Assembly: GCA_002404095.1 (NCBI GenBank)
Contig: DHJA01000270.1
Location: 19,127-31,837, forward strand
Direction of reading: 5' to 3'
Length of the DNA: 12,711 nucleotides
Source of the DNA: Planctomycetaceae bacterium UBA4732
GTDB lineage: Bacteria; Planctomycetota; Planctomycetia; Gemmatales; Gemmataceae
Part shown: positions 1-9,677 of the stretch, in pieces
How positions within the stretch are numbered: the stretch's first letter is position 1
Layout: every line of letters begins with the position of its first letter
Made by a program: the position numbers and the translations under genes
The notes under the pieces: generated by a model
Seen by the model: only the letters and a program-made list of their open reading frames with translations
Told to the model about the DNA's origin: nothing
Databases searched by the model: none

Positions 1-101
1 TTCGTGCTTTCGTGATTCGCATTTGTTGTGATTCGTCCTTGTCAGCGGTTCCTCTTCCGTGAGCCGATCTCCTCCGTACAATAGCCGCGACGAGGAACCT
101 C
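1..101 (+). promoter_or_regulatory. mqnA leader with possible -10 box and RBS
   Basis: No gene is visible here. A GAGGA ribosome-binding site at 92-96 sits five bases before the mqnA ATG and supports that start. TACAAT at 77-82 is a fair -10 hexamer, but no convincing -35 lies 16-18 bases upstream (CTTCCG region), so the promoter is tentative and would give a very short leader. Positions 1-45 are unusually T-rich for this GC-rich window and carry two imperfect copies of a GTGATTCG-containing word. Confidence 0.35.
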
Positions 102-879
102 ATGGACAACCCGATCCGCATTGGCGCCGTCAACTACCTGAACACCAAGCCGCTCATCTGCGACTTGGACTTGCTCGCCCCCGACGCCGAGCTAATTCTG
201 GACGTGCCCAGCCGTCTGGCCAATATGCTCGCGGACGGTGAACTCGACGTGGGCCTCATCCCGGCTATTGAGTATTTCCGCGCCGGCGGCTATTCCATTG
301 TGCCCGGCGTCGCCATTGCCACGCGCGGCCCGGTGTTGAGCGTGACGCTTTTCAGCCGGACGCCGTGGGATCAAATACGCCGGGTGGCGCTCGACGCCGG
401 ATCGCGCACCAGCGCCGCCCTGACGCAAATCCTGCTGCGTAAGCGCTACGGCGTTCATCCCGAAATCATGCCTCTGCCGCTGGACTGCGGCGCCGAGGAC
501 GTGGACGCCGACGCGGTGCTACTCATCGGCGACCGTGCTATGCGAGCCTGTCTGCCGGGATTCGCGCACGCCTACGACCTCGGCCAGGAGTGGTACGACT
601 GGACCGGCCTGCCCTTCGTGTACGCCGTCTGGGCCGTGCGCGCGGGCGTCGATCTGGCTGGGGTGGATGCGGCTTTGATCGAGGCAAAACGGCGCGGCCT
701 GGCGCGGGCCGGACTCATCGCTCAGCGTGAGGCGCCGCGCCTGGGACTCGACGCCGGGTTCTGTCGGCGATACCTTGCCAACATCCTACACTTTGACCTT
801 GGGCAGCGCGAGCAAGCGGGTTTGCACCATTACTACACGCTGGCCTGTGAATTGGGGTTGGCCCCGCGGGGAGTGAGCC

Positions 880-2826
<1,947 letters not shown>

Positions 2827-3203
2827 GATCTTCTCCTTTATGAACACTTCATGTCGCTTATTTCGATTTCTTATGCGGACGGTCGGGAACGCATACTACC
2901 CCGCTCATTCGGCCGGGGCCAGAGGAATCACCAACGCCGACCCGTGCGGATTGGCCTCCTTCCCCTCGGTGGAATATGATTCTGCTTGAATACCAGGGTT
3001 TTAAGGGAGCAATCTGCCGCAAAATGCGATCAAACAATCAGCGGCCTGACGGTAAAAGCATCGTGGCACGGCGATTTTTACAAGTGTACCGCTAACTCCT
3101 ACAAAGCGTGTACCCCACTCGGTTGGCGCTGCAGAACCGGCTAAACGCCCGAACCCATTTCCAAAGGTTTAGTTAGGACGGCTCGTCGGGCCGGAACGTT
3201 CTA
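2827..3203. other. Gene-free upstream region between divergent genes
   Basis: This stretch lies between the exported protein on the minus strand and the small lipoprotein on the plus strand. I see no convincing gene in it: the short frames have no ribosome-binding site or recognisable domain. It is more AT-rich in parts than its neighbours (about 2985-3120). A 6-bp inverted repeat, CTAAAC at 3141-3146 and GTTTAG at 3167-3172, lies about 40-60 bases upstream of the sigma-54 promoter. An activator site could lie in such a place, but the match is short and could be chance. Confidence 0.4.
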
Positions 3204-3219
3204 TGGCATGGTCCTTGCT
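3204..3219 (+). promoter_or_regulatory. Sigma-54 (RpoN) type -24/-12 promoter
   Basis: The sequence TGGCATGGTCCTTGCT matches the sigma-54 consensus TGGCACGNNNNTTGCW at every specified base except C6 (T here). The -24 GG and -12 GC dinucleotides have the required 12-base register. It points at the lipoprotein gene, with predicted transcription start near 3230 and a leader of about 44 bases. Sigma-54 promoters need an ATP-driven enhancer-binding activator, so this gene is probably under a specific signal-dependent switch; no such activator is encoded in the window. Confidence 0.65.
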
Positions 3220-3273
3220 TTCCTTCGGCTGTGGTTGTGAGCAGCGCCCGCTCTGGCCCTGGGAGTTCTTACC

Positions 3274-3459
3274 ATGCGCTTCCGTCCCCTCGCCTACGGC
3301 CTCTTCTTCCTCGCCACGCTATCGACGGCCGGCTGCTGCTGCTGGCATCATCACCACTGCTGTTACGAGCCGGCGCCAGTAGTCCGGCCGCTCGCGCCCG
3401 CACCCGTTATCTTGCCTCCGGGCGCCCCGGCCCCCGTTCTCTATCTCCCGCCACGCTAA
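3274..3459 (+). CDS. Small Cys/His-rich, proline-rich lipoprotein
   Basis: A 61-residue predicted lipoprotein that I cannot assign to a named family. Residues 1-20 are a lipoprotein signal peptide: MRFR charge, hydrophobic core LAYGLFFLA, then lipobox LSTAG-C21. Right after the lipidated cysteine comes CCWHHHHCCYEP, giving five Cys within ten residues (21, 22, 23, 29, 30) and four consecutive His (25-28). This could bind metal ions or form disulfides outside the membrane. The rest (about 32-61) is a low-complexity Pro/Ala/Val tail (PAPV-type repeats ending YLPPR), probably extended. The ATG has GGGAG upstream, and a strong sigma-54-type promoter lies at 3204-3219. The dedicated promoter, RBS and intact lipobox make a chance frame unlikely. 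Function is unknown. Confidence 0.72.
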   Translation: MRFRPLAYGLFFLATLSTAGCCCWHHHHCCYEPAPVVRPLAPAPVILPPGAPAPVLYLPPR

Positions 3460-3490
3460 GGACAGCTTCTTACGGCTCATCAAACCTTTC

Positions 3491-3511
3491 AGGGATGGCG
3501 AACGCATCCCT
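3491..3511 (+). other. Short hairpin between lipoprotein and GT-C genes
   Basis: AGGGATG (3491-3497) and CATCCCT (3505-3511) form a 7-bp stem with a 7-base loop in the 116-bp gap after the lipoprotein. A second small stem, CGGCG/CGCCG around GACTT, follows near 3533-3547. Neither has a T-run after it, so they are not classical intrinsic terminators. They may reduce read-through or stabilise the lipoprotein mRNA end. Confidence 0.35.
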
Positions 3512-3575
3512 CGCGGCGTATGATTGCACAAACGGCGGACTTCGCCGCGACCAATCCCTCCCGTGAGGCCGCCTC

Positions 3576-4991
3576 ATGACTCCGATGCGCCGTTTCGGCT
3601 TGGTGGATTTTGTTTTGTTTCTATGCGTCCTGGCCACAGCGGGTGGTGTACGCGCGGGCTATCTGATGCTGGCCGCCGACAACGGCCGCAACGCGGGGCC
3701 GCTTGTTGTCCAGGATGTGGCTGGCGACGCCGACTTGCAACAACTCATCCAAAGCGTCAAAGACAACAGCACTTTTATTAGCACCGCCCCACTCGCCGAC
3801 GCCCCGGAGGAGACAGCCCACGCCTCACCCGGTTATCCATATGTGGTCGGCATGGCGTCGCGATTCGTCGCGCCGGATCGGCGGGACTCGACGGTGCGCT
3901 GGGGTCAGTGCATCCTCGGCGCCCTGACCGCCGGGTTATACTATCTATTCGCCCGTCGCGCGTTCCGCAGCCTGGCGGTCGGAGCGCTGGCCGGCATGTT
4001 ATGCGCCCTGCATCCGTTCTGGGTCGTGGATACGGCCGCCATCAATGACGGGACGCTGACCAGCTTTCTCGTCGGACTCGCGTTGTTCGTAGGGTCGCGG
4101 GCTGGGCAGACCGGCGGCCCATTCGCCAGTCTGCTCTATGGCCTCGCCTTGGCGGGCGCCGCCCTCGTGCGCGCGGCGCTCTTGCCGTTCGCGTTTGTCG
4201 CACTCGCATGGTTTTTATTGCGCAGCCGACGGCTGCCGAGCGGCTGGCTTGGCGCTCTGCTCTCTTTCCTTGGTTTCGTCATCGGCTTGGCGCCGTGGAC
4301 CATCCGCAACTGGCAAGTGTTTAGCGAACCGACGCCGATCGTCGATTCCGCCTATTTGCACGTTTGGATGGGTAATAATCCCAAAGCCGACGGCGGGCCG
4401 GTGGATGTCGCAACGCTATCGACCGAGCAGTTGAAGGAACTAAAAGACTTCAAGAAGCAGCCGGAGCGATACGCGCGCCTGGGCCGCATGGCATGGGATG
4501 AGATGCGCCAGAACCCGCCGGCCGTGCCGCAACATCGGCTGCTGTCGGGCCTCGCCTTCTTCTTCGGCCAACGCGAAATCGGGCCGGAGCATCGCGTCGT
4601 GGACGTGGCGACAACCCCAGCGGACGCGGAAGCCATACAAGGCGGGGGCATTGGCGTCGTGCCGCCCGAACCATCGCCGATGCCGAAGGAATTGGCTGAC
4701 AATTACGAAGTGGTCTTCTTATGGACCGTGCTGGGCGTGACCGTGTTGGGCTTGCTGGGCTGGCGTTGGTCGTATGGTTGGCGGGAAGAGTCGATGCCGG
4801 CCGCGCTGGCGATGATTTGGATACCGCTGCCCTATTTACTCAGCCATGCGGAAGCGCTCTCGGGGCCGCGCCTGCCGCTCGACGGTGTGTTGCTCTGCTA
4901 CACGGCATTCGCGCTGTTGTGTTTCTGGCCGGGTGTGCGCCGTCACCTTCTCGACGGCGCCAGGGCCGCCACGCCTCCGCTGCCGCGATGA
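3576..4991 (+). CDS. Multi-spanning GT-C-like (PMT/ArnT-type) membrane glycosyltransferase
   Basis: A 471-residue polytopic membrane protein that resembles the dolichyl/undecaprenyl-phosphate-sugar-dependent glycosyltransferases (PMT_2/GT39-like). Seen: an N-terminal membrane segment (about 9-33); an external loop containing ETAHASPGYPYVVG (79-92), like the PGYP motif of this superfamily; then many hydrophobic segments (about 109-125, 129-150, 155-170, 180-215, 222-245). A large soluble region with LAPWTIRNWQVF (about 247-258) and YLHVWMGNNPKADGG follows, then two or three C-terminal segments (about 385-460). PWTIRNW and MGNNP are typical of this type. The usual acidic pair of the first loop is not obvious: AADNG (33-37) stands where Asp-Glu is expected. 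The donor is presumably a polyprenyl-linked sugar and the acceptor is unknown. The ATG has GAGG at 3565-3568. The gene ends nine bases from the convergent Uma2 gene. Confidence 0.75.
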   Translation: MTPMRRFGLVDFVLFLCVLATAGGVRAGYLMLAADNGRNAGPLVVQDVAGDADLQQLIQSVKDNSTFISTAPLADAPEETAHASPGYPYVVGMASRFVAPDRRDSTVRWGQCILGALTAGLYYLFARRAFRSLAVGALAGMLCALHPFWVVDTAAINDGTLTSFLVGLALFVGSRAGQTGGPFASLLYGLALAGAALVRAALLPFAFVALAWFLLRSRRLPSGWLGALLSFLGFVIGLAPWTIRNWQVFSEPTPIVDSAYLHVWMGNNPKADGGPVDVATLSTEQLKELKDFKKQPERYARLGRMAWDEMRQNPPAVPQHRLLSGLAFFFGQREIGPEHRVVDVATTPADAEAIQGGGIGVVPPEPSPMPKELADNYEVVFLWTVLGVTVLGLLGWRWSYGWREESMPAALAMIWIPLPYLLSHAEALSGPRLPLDGVLLCYTAFALLCFWPGVRRHLLDGARAATPPLPR

Positions 4992-5000
4992 CGGGAAGCG

Positions 5001-5588
5001 TCAAGCGGCGGGCGAATCGCCATCGTCTGGTTCTGCTGGGAACAGTTCGCCGACCGGACAACGGAAGCCGGGTAGGACGTCTTCGCCGTCCAGTTCACCG
5101 TCCTCGCGCAAGCTCGTGCTGGATCCGTTCAGCCGATAAACTCGAACCGTGTGCGTCTGCGGACTGATTACCCAGATCAGGCGCACTCCCGCGCGCACAT
5201 ATTCCTCGATTTTCCGGTCCACTTCTTCGTAGAGATCGTTGGGAGAGACCACCTCCACCGCAAGGTCGGGCGCCAGGAGGGCGTGGCCTGAAGGCGGTCG
5301 TTCGCCGGGAAAACGGCCAAAGCGCACGAACGACACATCCGGCTTACGCACCAACCGTTTGCCGGGAAACGGCTGATAGGAGCCGTCGCCGCCTTGGTTG
5401 ACCCATCCCAGTTTATGCTGGTGATTGAAGTTGCAGATGCGGAAGAGAAGTTCAGTGCCGATCACGCCAGCCAACCATCCCCTGTGACGCTCCACTAAGG
5501 TTCCATCGACCAATTCATAACGATAGCCGTCCGGCATTGTCAGAAGGTCTTCCGGCGTGTACTCCGACTTCACGGCGATGTCATTCAT
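5001..5588 (-). CDS. Uma2 family endonuclease-like protein (DUF820)
   Basis: A 195-residue protein of the Uma2/DUF820 family, a restriction-endonuclease-like PD-(D/E)XK fold that is heavily expanded in cyanobacteria and planctomycetes and has no settled role. Seen: YTPEDLLTMPDGYRYELVDGTLVE near the N-terminus, the usual Uma2 opening; KPDVSFVR supplying the Asp; LAVEVVSPND supplying the Glu; and DRKIEEYVRAGVRLIWVISP with the following helix and strand. The acidic C-terminal tail (EPDDGD) is variable in the family. The start is the ATG at 5588, preceded by GGGAGG about ten bases upstream; a longer frame from 5693 lacks such a site and would cover the icd promoter. It stands alone, convergent with the GT-C gene and divergent from icd. 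Confidence 0.88.
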   Translation of the reverse strand: MNDIAVKSEYTPEDLLTMPDGYRYELVDGTLVERHRGWLAGVIGTELLFRICNFNHQHKLGWVNQGGDGSYQPFPGKRLVRKPDVSFVRFGRFPGERPPSGHALLAPDLAVEVVSPNDLYEEVDRKIEEYVRAGVRLIWVISPQTHTVRVYRLNGSSTSLREDGELDGEDVLPGFRCPVGELFPAEPDDGDSPAA

Positions 5589-5665
5589 ATTCCGCCTCCC
5601 GAAAGGTCGCAACAAAAAAAATCGAGGAACCGTCTTCCTCCCTATTCTATCATGCAAGCGGGCGC

Positions 5666-5694
5666 TTGACATACCAGCGCTACTCTGCTGCAAT
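5666..5694 (+). promoter_or_regulatory. Sigma-70 type promoter of icd
   Basis: TTGACA at 5666-5671 is a perfect -35 hexamer. It is followed after exactly 17 bases by TGCAAT at 5689-5694, which matches four of six bases of TATAAT. The predicted transcription start is about 5700-5702, giving a leader of about 60 bases for icd. It lies in the 173-bp divergent gap between the Uma2 gene and icd. Confidence 0.6.
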
Positions 5695-5696
5695 CC

Positions 5697-5725
5697 CCAC
5701 GTCGGCCGCGCCGCGGCCGGCGTGG
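5697..5725. promoter_or_regulatory. 29-bp palindrome at the icd transcription start
   Basis: CCACG, then TCGGCCGCG, then CGCGGCCGG, then CGTGG form an almost perfect dyad around 5711; the only mismatch between arms is a T/G pair at 5702/5720. In DNA it has the size and symmetry of an operator overlapping the start site. In RNA it could fold as a 13-bp GC-rich stem with a three-base loop at the 5' end of the icd leader. Its position directly after the -10 box suggests a role in controlling icd, but the binding factor is not known. Confidence 0.5.
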
Positions 5726-5761
5726 CATTAACTCGTTTCGTCTCACCAGGATCATGTACTC

Positions 5762-7120
5762 ATGACGGCGCCGACCTACGAAAAGCTCACTCCTCCAGCC
5801 TCTGGAACCCGCGTGACCACCGGCCCCGACGGCCGTTGGAACATCCCCGACGATCCGATCGTCACCCTGATCCGCGGCGACGGCATCGGCCGCGACGTTG
5901 GCGCCGCGCCCGGAATCACTACCTGCGCTGTCCGCGTCCTCGACGCCGCCATCGCCAAGACCTACGGCGGCAAACGCCGTATCCATTGGTTCGACGCCCA
6001 CGCCGGCGATGTGGCCCGCGAGCTGTACTTTCCCGATGTTAAAGACGAACAAGTCGCATCCCTTAATGAGGAAGAACAGCGCAAGCTCTATCTCCCCGAC
6101 GACACGCTCAAGGCGTTCGAGTACTACAGCCTCGGCCTGAAAGGCCCGCTCACCACGCCTATCGGCGGCGGCTTTCGCAGTATCAATGTCTACTTGCGCC
6201 TACGCTTCGACCTGTACGCCTGCGTCCGCCCGGTGCGTTACTTCAAGGGCGTCGAAGCCCCTAATAAGCGCGCGGATAAGGTCAATATGGTGATCTTCCG
6301 GGAGAACACCGAGGACGTTTATTGCGGCATCGAGGCCAAAAGCGGCAGCGACAAGGCCAAGCGCATCATCGCCCTCCTTAAAGATATGGGCTATAACGTA
6401 CCCGCTTCATCCGGAATAGGCATCAAGCCGATGAGTCCCGAAGGGAGCAAGCGGCTCATACGAATGGCGCTCCGCTTCGCCATCGACAAGAAGCTGCCCA
6501 GCGTCACCCTGATGCACAAGGGCAACATCATGAAGTTCACCGAAGGCGCCTTCAAGGATTGGGGCTATGAACTGGCCCGCGACGAATTCCGCGGCCACGT
6601 CGTCAGCGAGGACGAGGTGAACAAAGGGGCCGACGCAAAGGGCAAGGTCGTGCTGAAGGATCGCATTGCCGACAGCATGTTCCAGCAGGTTCAGCTGCGA
6701 CCCGAAGAGTATAGCGTCATCGCCACGCCGAACCTGAACGGCGATTATCTATCGGACGCGGCGGCCGCTATGGTAGGCGGCATCGGTCTGGCGGCGGGCG
6801 CCAACATCGGCGACAAAGCGGCCATGTTCGAGGCGACGCACGGCACCGCTCCAAAGTACACAGGCTTAAACCGGGCGAACCCGGGCGCCGTGTTGCTGTC
6901 GGGCGTATTGTTGTTGGAACATCTTGGCTGGGACGAGGCAGCGAAAAAAGTGACCAACGCGGTCGAAGCCGCCTTCGCCGAGAGCGACGAGACCGCCCGG
7001 CGCGGCCCCGGCGGCAAGCTGCACGTCACCTACGACATTGCTCGGCAGTTCCCCGGCTACGGCGAAAAAGCGGGCGCGTCCAGTTCCGACTTCGCTGATA
7101 GAGTGATTACGCATCTGTAA
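5762..7120 (+). CDS. icd: NADP-dependent isocitrate dehydrogenase
   Basis: A 452-residue cytoplasmic TCA-cycle enzyme converting isocitrate to 2-oxoglutarate with CO2 release. Seen: GDGIGRDV (39-46); GPLTTPIGGGFRSINVYLR (128-146), whose S140 aligns with the regulatory Ser113 of E. coli Icd; RPVRYFKG and FRENTEDVYCGIE (179-191); the HKGNIMKFTEG lysine K253; and NLNGDYLSD with metal-binding D328 and D332. FEATHGTAPKYTG (356-368) carries K365 and Y366, and TYDIAR carries Y424 and R428. These four match the E. coli NADP-specificity set (Lys344, Tyr345, Tyr391, Arg395), so NADP is expected. The protein is longer than the E. coli enzyme (416), with extra residues at the N-terminus, after GDGIG (GAAPGITT region) and around 91-110. 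The ATG has AGG at 5748-5750. It is a single-gene unit with its own promoter. Confidence 0.95.
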   Translation: MTAPTYEKLTPPASGTRVTTGPDGRWNIPDDPIVTLIRGDGIGRDVGAAPGITTCAVRVLDAAIAKTYGGKRRIHWFDAHAGDVARELYFPDVKDEQVASLNEEEQRKLYLPDDTLKAFEYYSLGLKGPLTTPIGGGFRSINVYLRLRFDLYACVRPVRYFKGVEAPNKRADKVNMVIFRENTEDVYCGIEAKSGSDKAKRIIALLKDMGYNVPASSGIGIKPMSPEGSKRLIRMALRFAIDKKLPSVTLMHKGNIMKFTEGAFKDWGYELARDEFRGHVVSEDEVNKGADAKGKVVLKDRIADSMFQQVQLRPEEYSVIATPNLNGDYLSDAAAAMVGGIGLAAGANIGDKAAMFEATHGTAPKYTGLNRANPGAVLLSGVLLLEHLGWDEAAKKVTNAVEAAFAESDETARRGPGGKLHVTYDIARQFPGYGEKAGASSSDFADRVITHL

Positions 7121-7135
7121 GAAGCACTAACGGAA

Positions 7136-7213
7136 TGGCGAGCCGGGTCGCGTAAGCGCCCGGAGTTCGGGCGCTGAAACGATCTCCGGGCGCTTACGCG
7201 ACCCGGCTCGCCA
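7136..7213. repeat. Perfect 30-bp-arm inverted repeat between convergent genes
   Basis: The arms at 7136-7165 and 7184-7213 are exact reverse complements (TGGCGAGCCGGGTCGCGTAA and so on), separated by an 18-base loop. The element fills most of the 107-bp gap between the convergent icd and TPR genes. There is an internal alternative: GCGCCCG (7156-7162) can pair with CGGGCGC (7168-7174) in the loop instead of with the distal arm. CGGGCGCT also occurs twice in direct orientation (7168 and 7187). No T-run follows the stem on either strand (A5 follows on the plus side), so a classical Rho-independent terminator is not supported. A dispersed REP/MITE-like palindrome or a shared transcription block are the likely readings. 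Confidence 0.75.
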
Positions 7214-7227
7214 AAAAGTTAATGCCT

Positions 7228-9594
7228 TCATTTGTCGTCGGCAATCGGCTTGCGAGCGACCGTCAGCCACTCGGACCATTGTTCGCGCGCCATCGCCGGC
7301 ATCTTCGGCAGCAGCGTCTCCATCTCCTCGATAGTCTTCTGCATTTTCTCTGTTTCGCCAAGCGCCGCGTCACACCGCACCATACCGCTCAGGGCATTGA
7401 GACTTTGGGGCTTGCCGGCGTAACGACCGGCCAGCGTTTGATACGCCTGAAAGGCGTTGGTGTATTCGCCGAGATCGAACAAGCAGTTGGCGTAATAGAA
7501 GGGCACTTGCACTTGCTCCTCCGTCTTTAATAGCCCCTGCCCCTCCGGTTGATCGAGGAGTTCGGCGAGTTTTTGAAACTCGACCTTGGCATTCGTCAAA
7601 TTGACAATGTGTTCAGCTAACGCATGATCGCGGGTTTCTTCGGCCTTCCCGCCGTCGCCGTCCAATTTGGCGTCCAGGTGATCCTGATCGGCCAACTGGC
7701 GATACGAGTCGGCGAGTTGGTAATGAGCGTGCGTCGCCTCGGGGTTGGCCGGAAAATGCTTAACGGCCGCGCCGAGGCGCTGCACGACCAGGCGATAATT
7801 GCCGCGGTGGTAGAGCAGATCGCCGAGGGCGTACAAGGACATTTCCTGAGCCTCGGGGTCCGGGTCGTCGCGCAGCAGATTCAGGTTCTGCTCAAGCATG
7901 TCCTGGGCGCCGTCGAGTTGGCCTTTCGTCACGGCGGCCAGCGCAAGAAAGTAGCGCGCGCGGTAGGCGTAATTGGTCGGGTAACTGATGCACTTCATGT
8001 AGGCCGCTTCCGAGCCTTCCAAATCTTTAAGCCGCCGGCGCGCCTCACCCAAGAGGAACCAGCCTTCGCCCTGTCGCTGAATGTAAGGGCTTTCTTTTTG
8101 CTGGTCCTCCGGCGCCTCCAGATGCAGCACCGCCGCGAATTTCGCGGCGGCCTGTTCGAGGTCGCGTCCCTCCCAACTACAGTGAGCGCTGAGCCAAAGA
8201 AACTCGGCCTTGTCAGCGGGTTTTGCCGATAACTCCGACGCGGCGCCGTAGGCCGTCGCCGCCTGACGGAACAAATGGTCCGCCGCATCTTGGGCAGTTT
8301 GCTTGGCCTCCGGCGTTTCCGCGCGACGGGCCTCATCCTGACGAACCCGCGCCCACTCCATGGACGCCTTCGCTCGCAATTCCTCTGCCTCGCCAGGCGC
8401 TCCGACGCGCCCGAACGACTCCGCCAGACGAACGGCCAAGTCGTAATTATGCTTATCCAGATACGTTTTGCCGGCTTCCTGGAACAGTTTCAATACCGCC
8501 GGCTGGTCCGCCGGCGGATGGGCGCCCTCCTCGGACGGCGTCGTTTTGCCTACGACAAGCGCGAGCATTTCCAGAGCGGTTTCGGGATTCGGCCCCTTCA
8601 AGCGCAGCGCGGCCAGGGCCAACGCCGCGGGTCGCGTCTCATCTCCGCCGGCCTGGATGCACTCTTCCCAGAAGCGGGCCGCTTCGTCCGTCTGGCCTTG
8701 CCGCTCGGCGCATACGCCCAGGTTGTATAACACCTCACTGGGACGTTGCCCGTCGGCCTTGGCTTCTTGCCACAGAGCCGCCGCTTCCGCCCAATGGTTT
8801 TCGTCCTGGAAGCTGCGCGCGCGCAATCGCAACGCTTTGGCCTTAATCTCCGGCGTCGCACGGGCGCCGACTTTTTCCAGCACCCTACGAGCTAGGCCCG
8901 GGTGGTTCAACCGGAGTTCCAGTTCGCCGCCCAAGAGGCGGGCCGCCGCCAAGACGTCTTCATTCGCCTCCGCCAGATTCCGCAGCTTCAAGTTGGCGTC
9001 CAGCGCGGCCTCTAAGTCCGGCTTAGCGAGGTTGAGATACTCTTGAGTGAGAACGGTGTAGCCTTCCACCGGGTCGTCCGCCTGGTCGATTGATTCCTTG
9101 AGCCGGCAGACGACGTCCTCCGGTTTGTCATGAGTGTGGTAGCCGACGATTCCCAGGCGGTATTGCAGACGGGCCCGGTCGCGATCGGAGATTTTCTCCT
9201 TGTCCGCCGCATCCAGCCGTTGCCGCGCCTGCCCCCATAGCGCCGCCGCCCGCGCGCCTTCCGCCTGCGCCGCCTGGCGCATCAAAGACGTGCCGAGGAG
9301 CAAGTCGGCCTCGCCGGTCGCACCGGGATATTTATCTTTCTCTTCGAGGACGCTTTCGGCCAGCTTCCCCGCCTGGATGCTGTCGCCGTTGGGATTGTCG
9401 AGTAGGCGACGCGCCTGCTGGAGTTCGCGGCGCACGGGCGTGGCAGAGTTGTGCGGCGCTTGCAAGGGTCGGCCCAGCCCTACTGCGACCAAGAGGCCAA
9501 CGCCCAGCACGAAAACCGGCGCCTGCCACAGTGCGGCCGAGGAATTGGGCGCCGTTTTCTCGACCGCCGTCGTCGGATCGGTGCTTCCTGCCAT
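7228..9594 (-). CDS. Membrane-anchored TPR-repeat protein
   Basis: A 788-residue protein with one N-terminal membrane anchor (about residues 23-43, ALWQAPVFVLGVGLLVAVGLG) after a short polar stretch, followed by an almost wholly alpha-helical, Ala/Glu/Leu-rich region of tetratricopeptide-like helix pairs. Examples are VLYNLGVCAERQGQTDEAARFWEECIQAGG, GWFLLGEARRRLKDLEGSEAAYMKCI, YALGDLLYHRGNYRLVVQRLGAAVKHFP, and near the C-terminus YYANCLFDLGEYTNAFQAYQTLAGRY. No catalytic domain is recognisable, so it probably scaffolds protein contacts outside the membrane; the partner is unknown. The start is ATG 9594, backed by GGGGAAA five to ten bases upstream; the frame extends to 9669 but without such a site. 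It converges with icd across the 30-bp inverted repeat and follows the glycosyltransferase gene at 9754 on the same strand, separated by the 74-bp palindrome. Confidence 0.85.
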   Translation of the reverse strand: MAGSTDPTTAVEKTAPNSSAALWQAPVFVLGVGLLVAVGLGRPLQAPHNSATPVRRELQQARRLLDNPNGDSIQAGKLAESVLEEKDKYPGATGEADLLLGTSLMRQAAQAEGARAAALWGQARQRLDAADKEKISDRDRARLQYRLGIVGYHTHDKPEDVVCRLKESIDQADDPVEGYTVLTQEYLNLAKPDLEAALDANLKLRNLAEANEDVLAAARLLGGELELRLNHPGLARRVLEKVGARATPEIKAKALRLRARSFQDENHWAEAAALWQEAKADGQRPSEVLYNLGVCAERQGQTDEAARFWEECIQAGGDETRPAALALAALRLKGPNPETALEMLALVVGKTTPSEEGAHPPADQPAVLKLFQEAGKTYLDKHNYDLAVRLAESFGRVGAPGEAEELRAKASMEWARVRQDEARRAETPEAKQTAQDAADHLFRQAATAYGAASELSAKPADKAEFLWLSAHCSWEGRDLEQAAAKFAAVLHLEAPEDQQKESPYIQRQGEGWFLLGEARRRLKDLEGSEAAYMKCISYPTNYAYRARYFLALAAVTKGQLDGAQDMLEQNLNLLRDDPDPEAQEMSLYALGDLLYHRGNYRLVVQRLGAAVKHFPANPEATHAHYQLADSYRQLADQDHLDAKLDGDGGKAEETRDHALAEHIVNLTNAKVEFQKLAELLDQPEGQGLLKTEEQVQVPFYYANCLFDLGEYTNAFQAYQTLAGRYAGKPQSLNALSGMVRCDAALGETEKMQKTIEEMETLLPKMPAMAREQWSEWLTVARKPIADDK

Positions 9595-9677
9595 GACTTT
9601 CCCCTGTCCGCAAACTCTGCCACTCCGGTCAAGCGAACGGCTTGTCACAAATCGTGTATCGCGTGTCAAGAGAGAGT

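Noticed and set aside
7136..7213. Classical Rho-independent terminator for icd
   Set aside because: The stem is strong, but the bases after it on the plus strand are A5, and on the minus strand there is also no T-run following, so I list it as an inverted repeat instead.
7624..8232. 202-residue plus-strand frame antisense to the TPR gene
   Set aside because: It arises from codon bias opposite a helical Ala/Glu/Leu-rich protein; there is no ribosome-binding site and no family resemblance.
9640..9669. TTGACA (minus strand, 9664-9669) as a promoter for the TPR gene
   Set aside because: The -35 is perfect, but the bases 16-18 downstream (TGACAA/GACAAG) are a poor -10, so the promoter is not supported by sequence alone.
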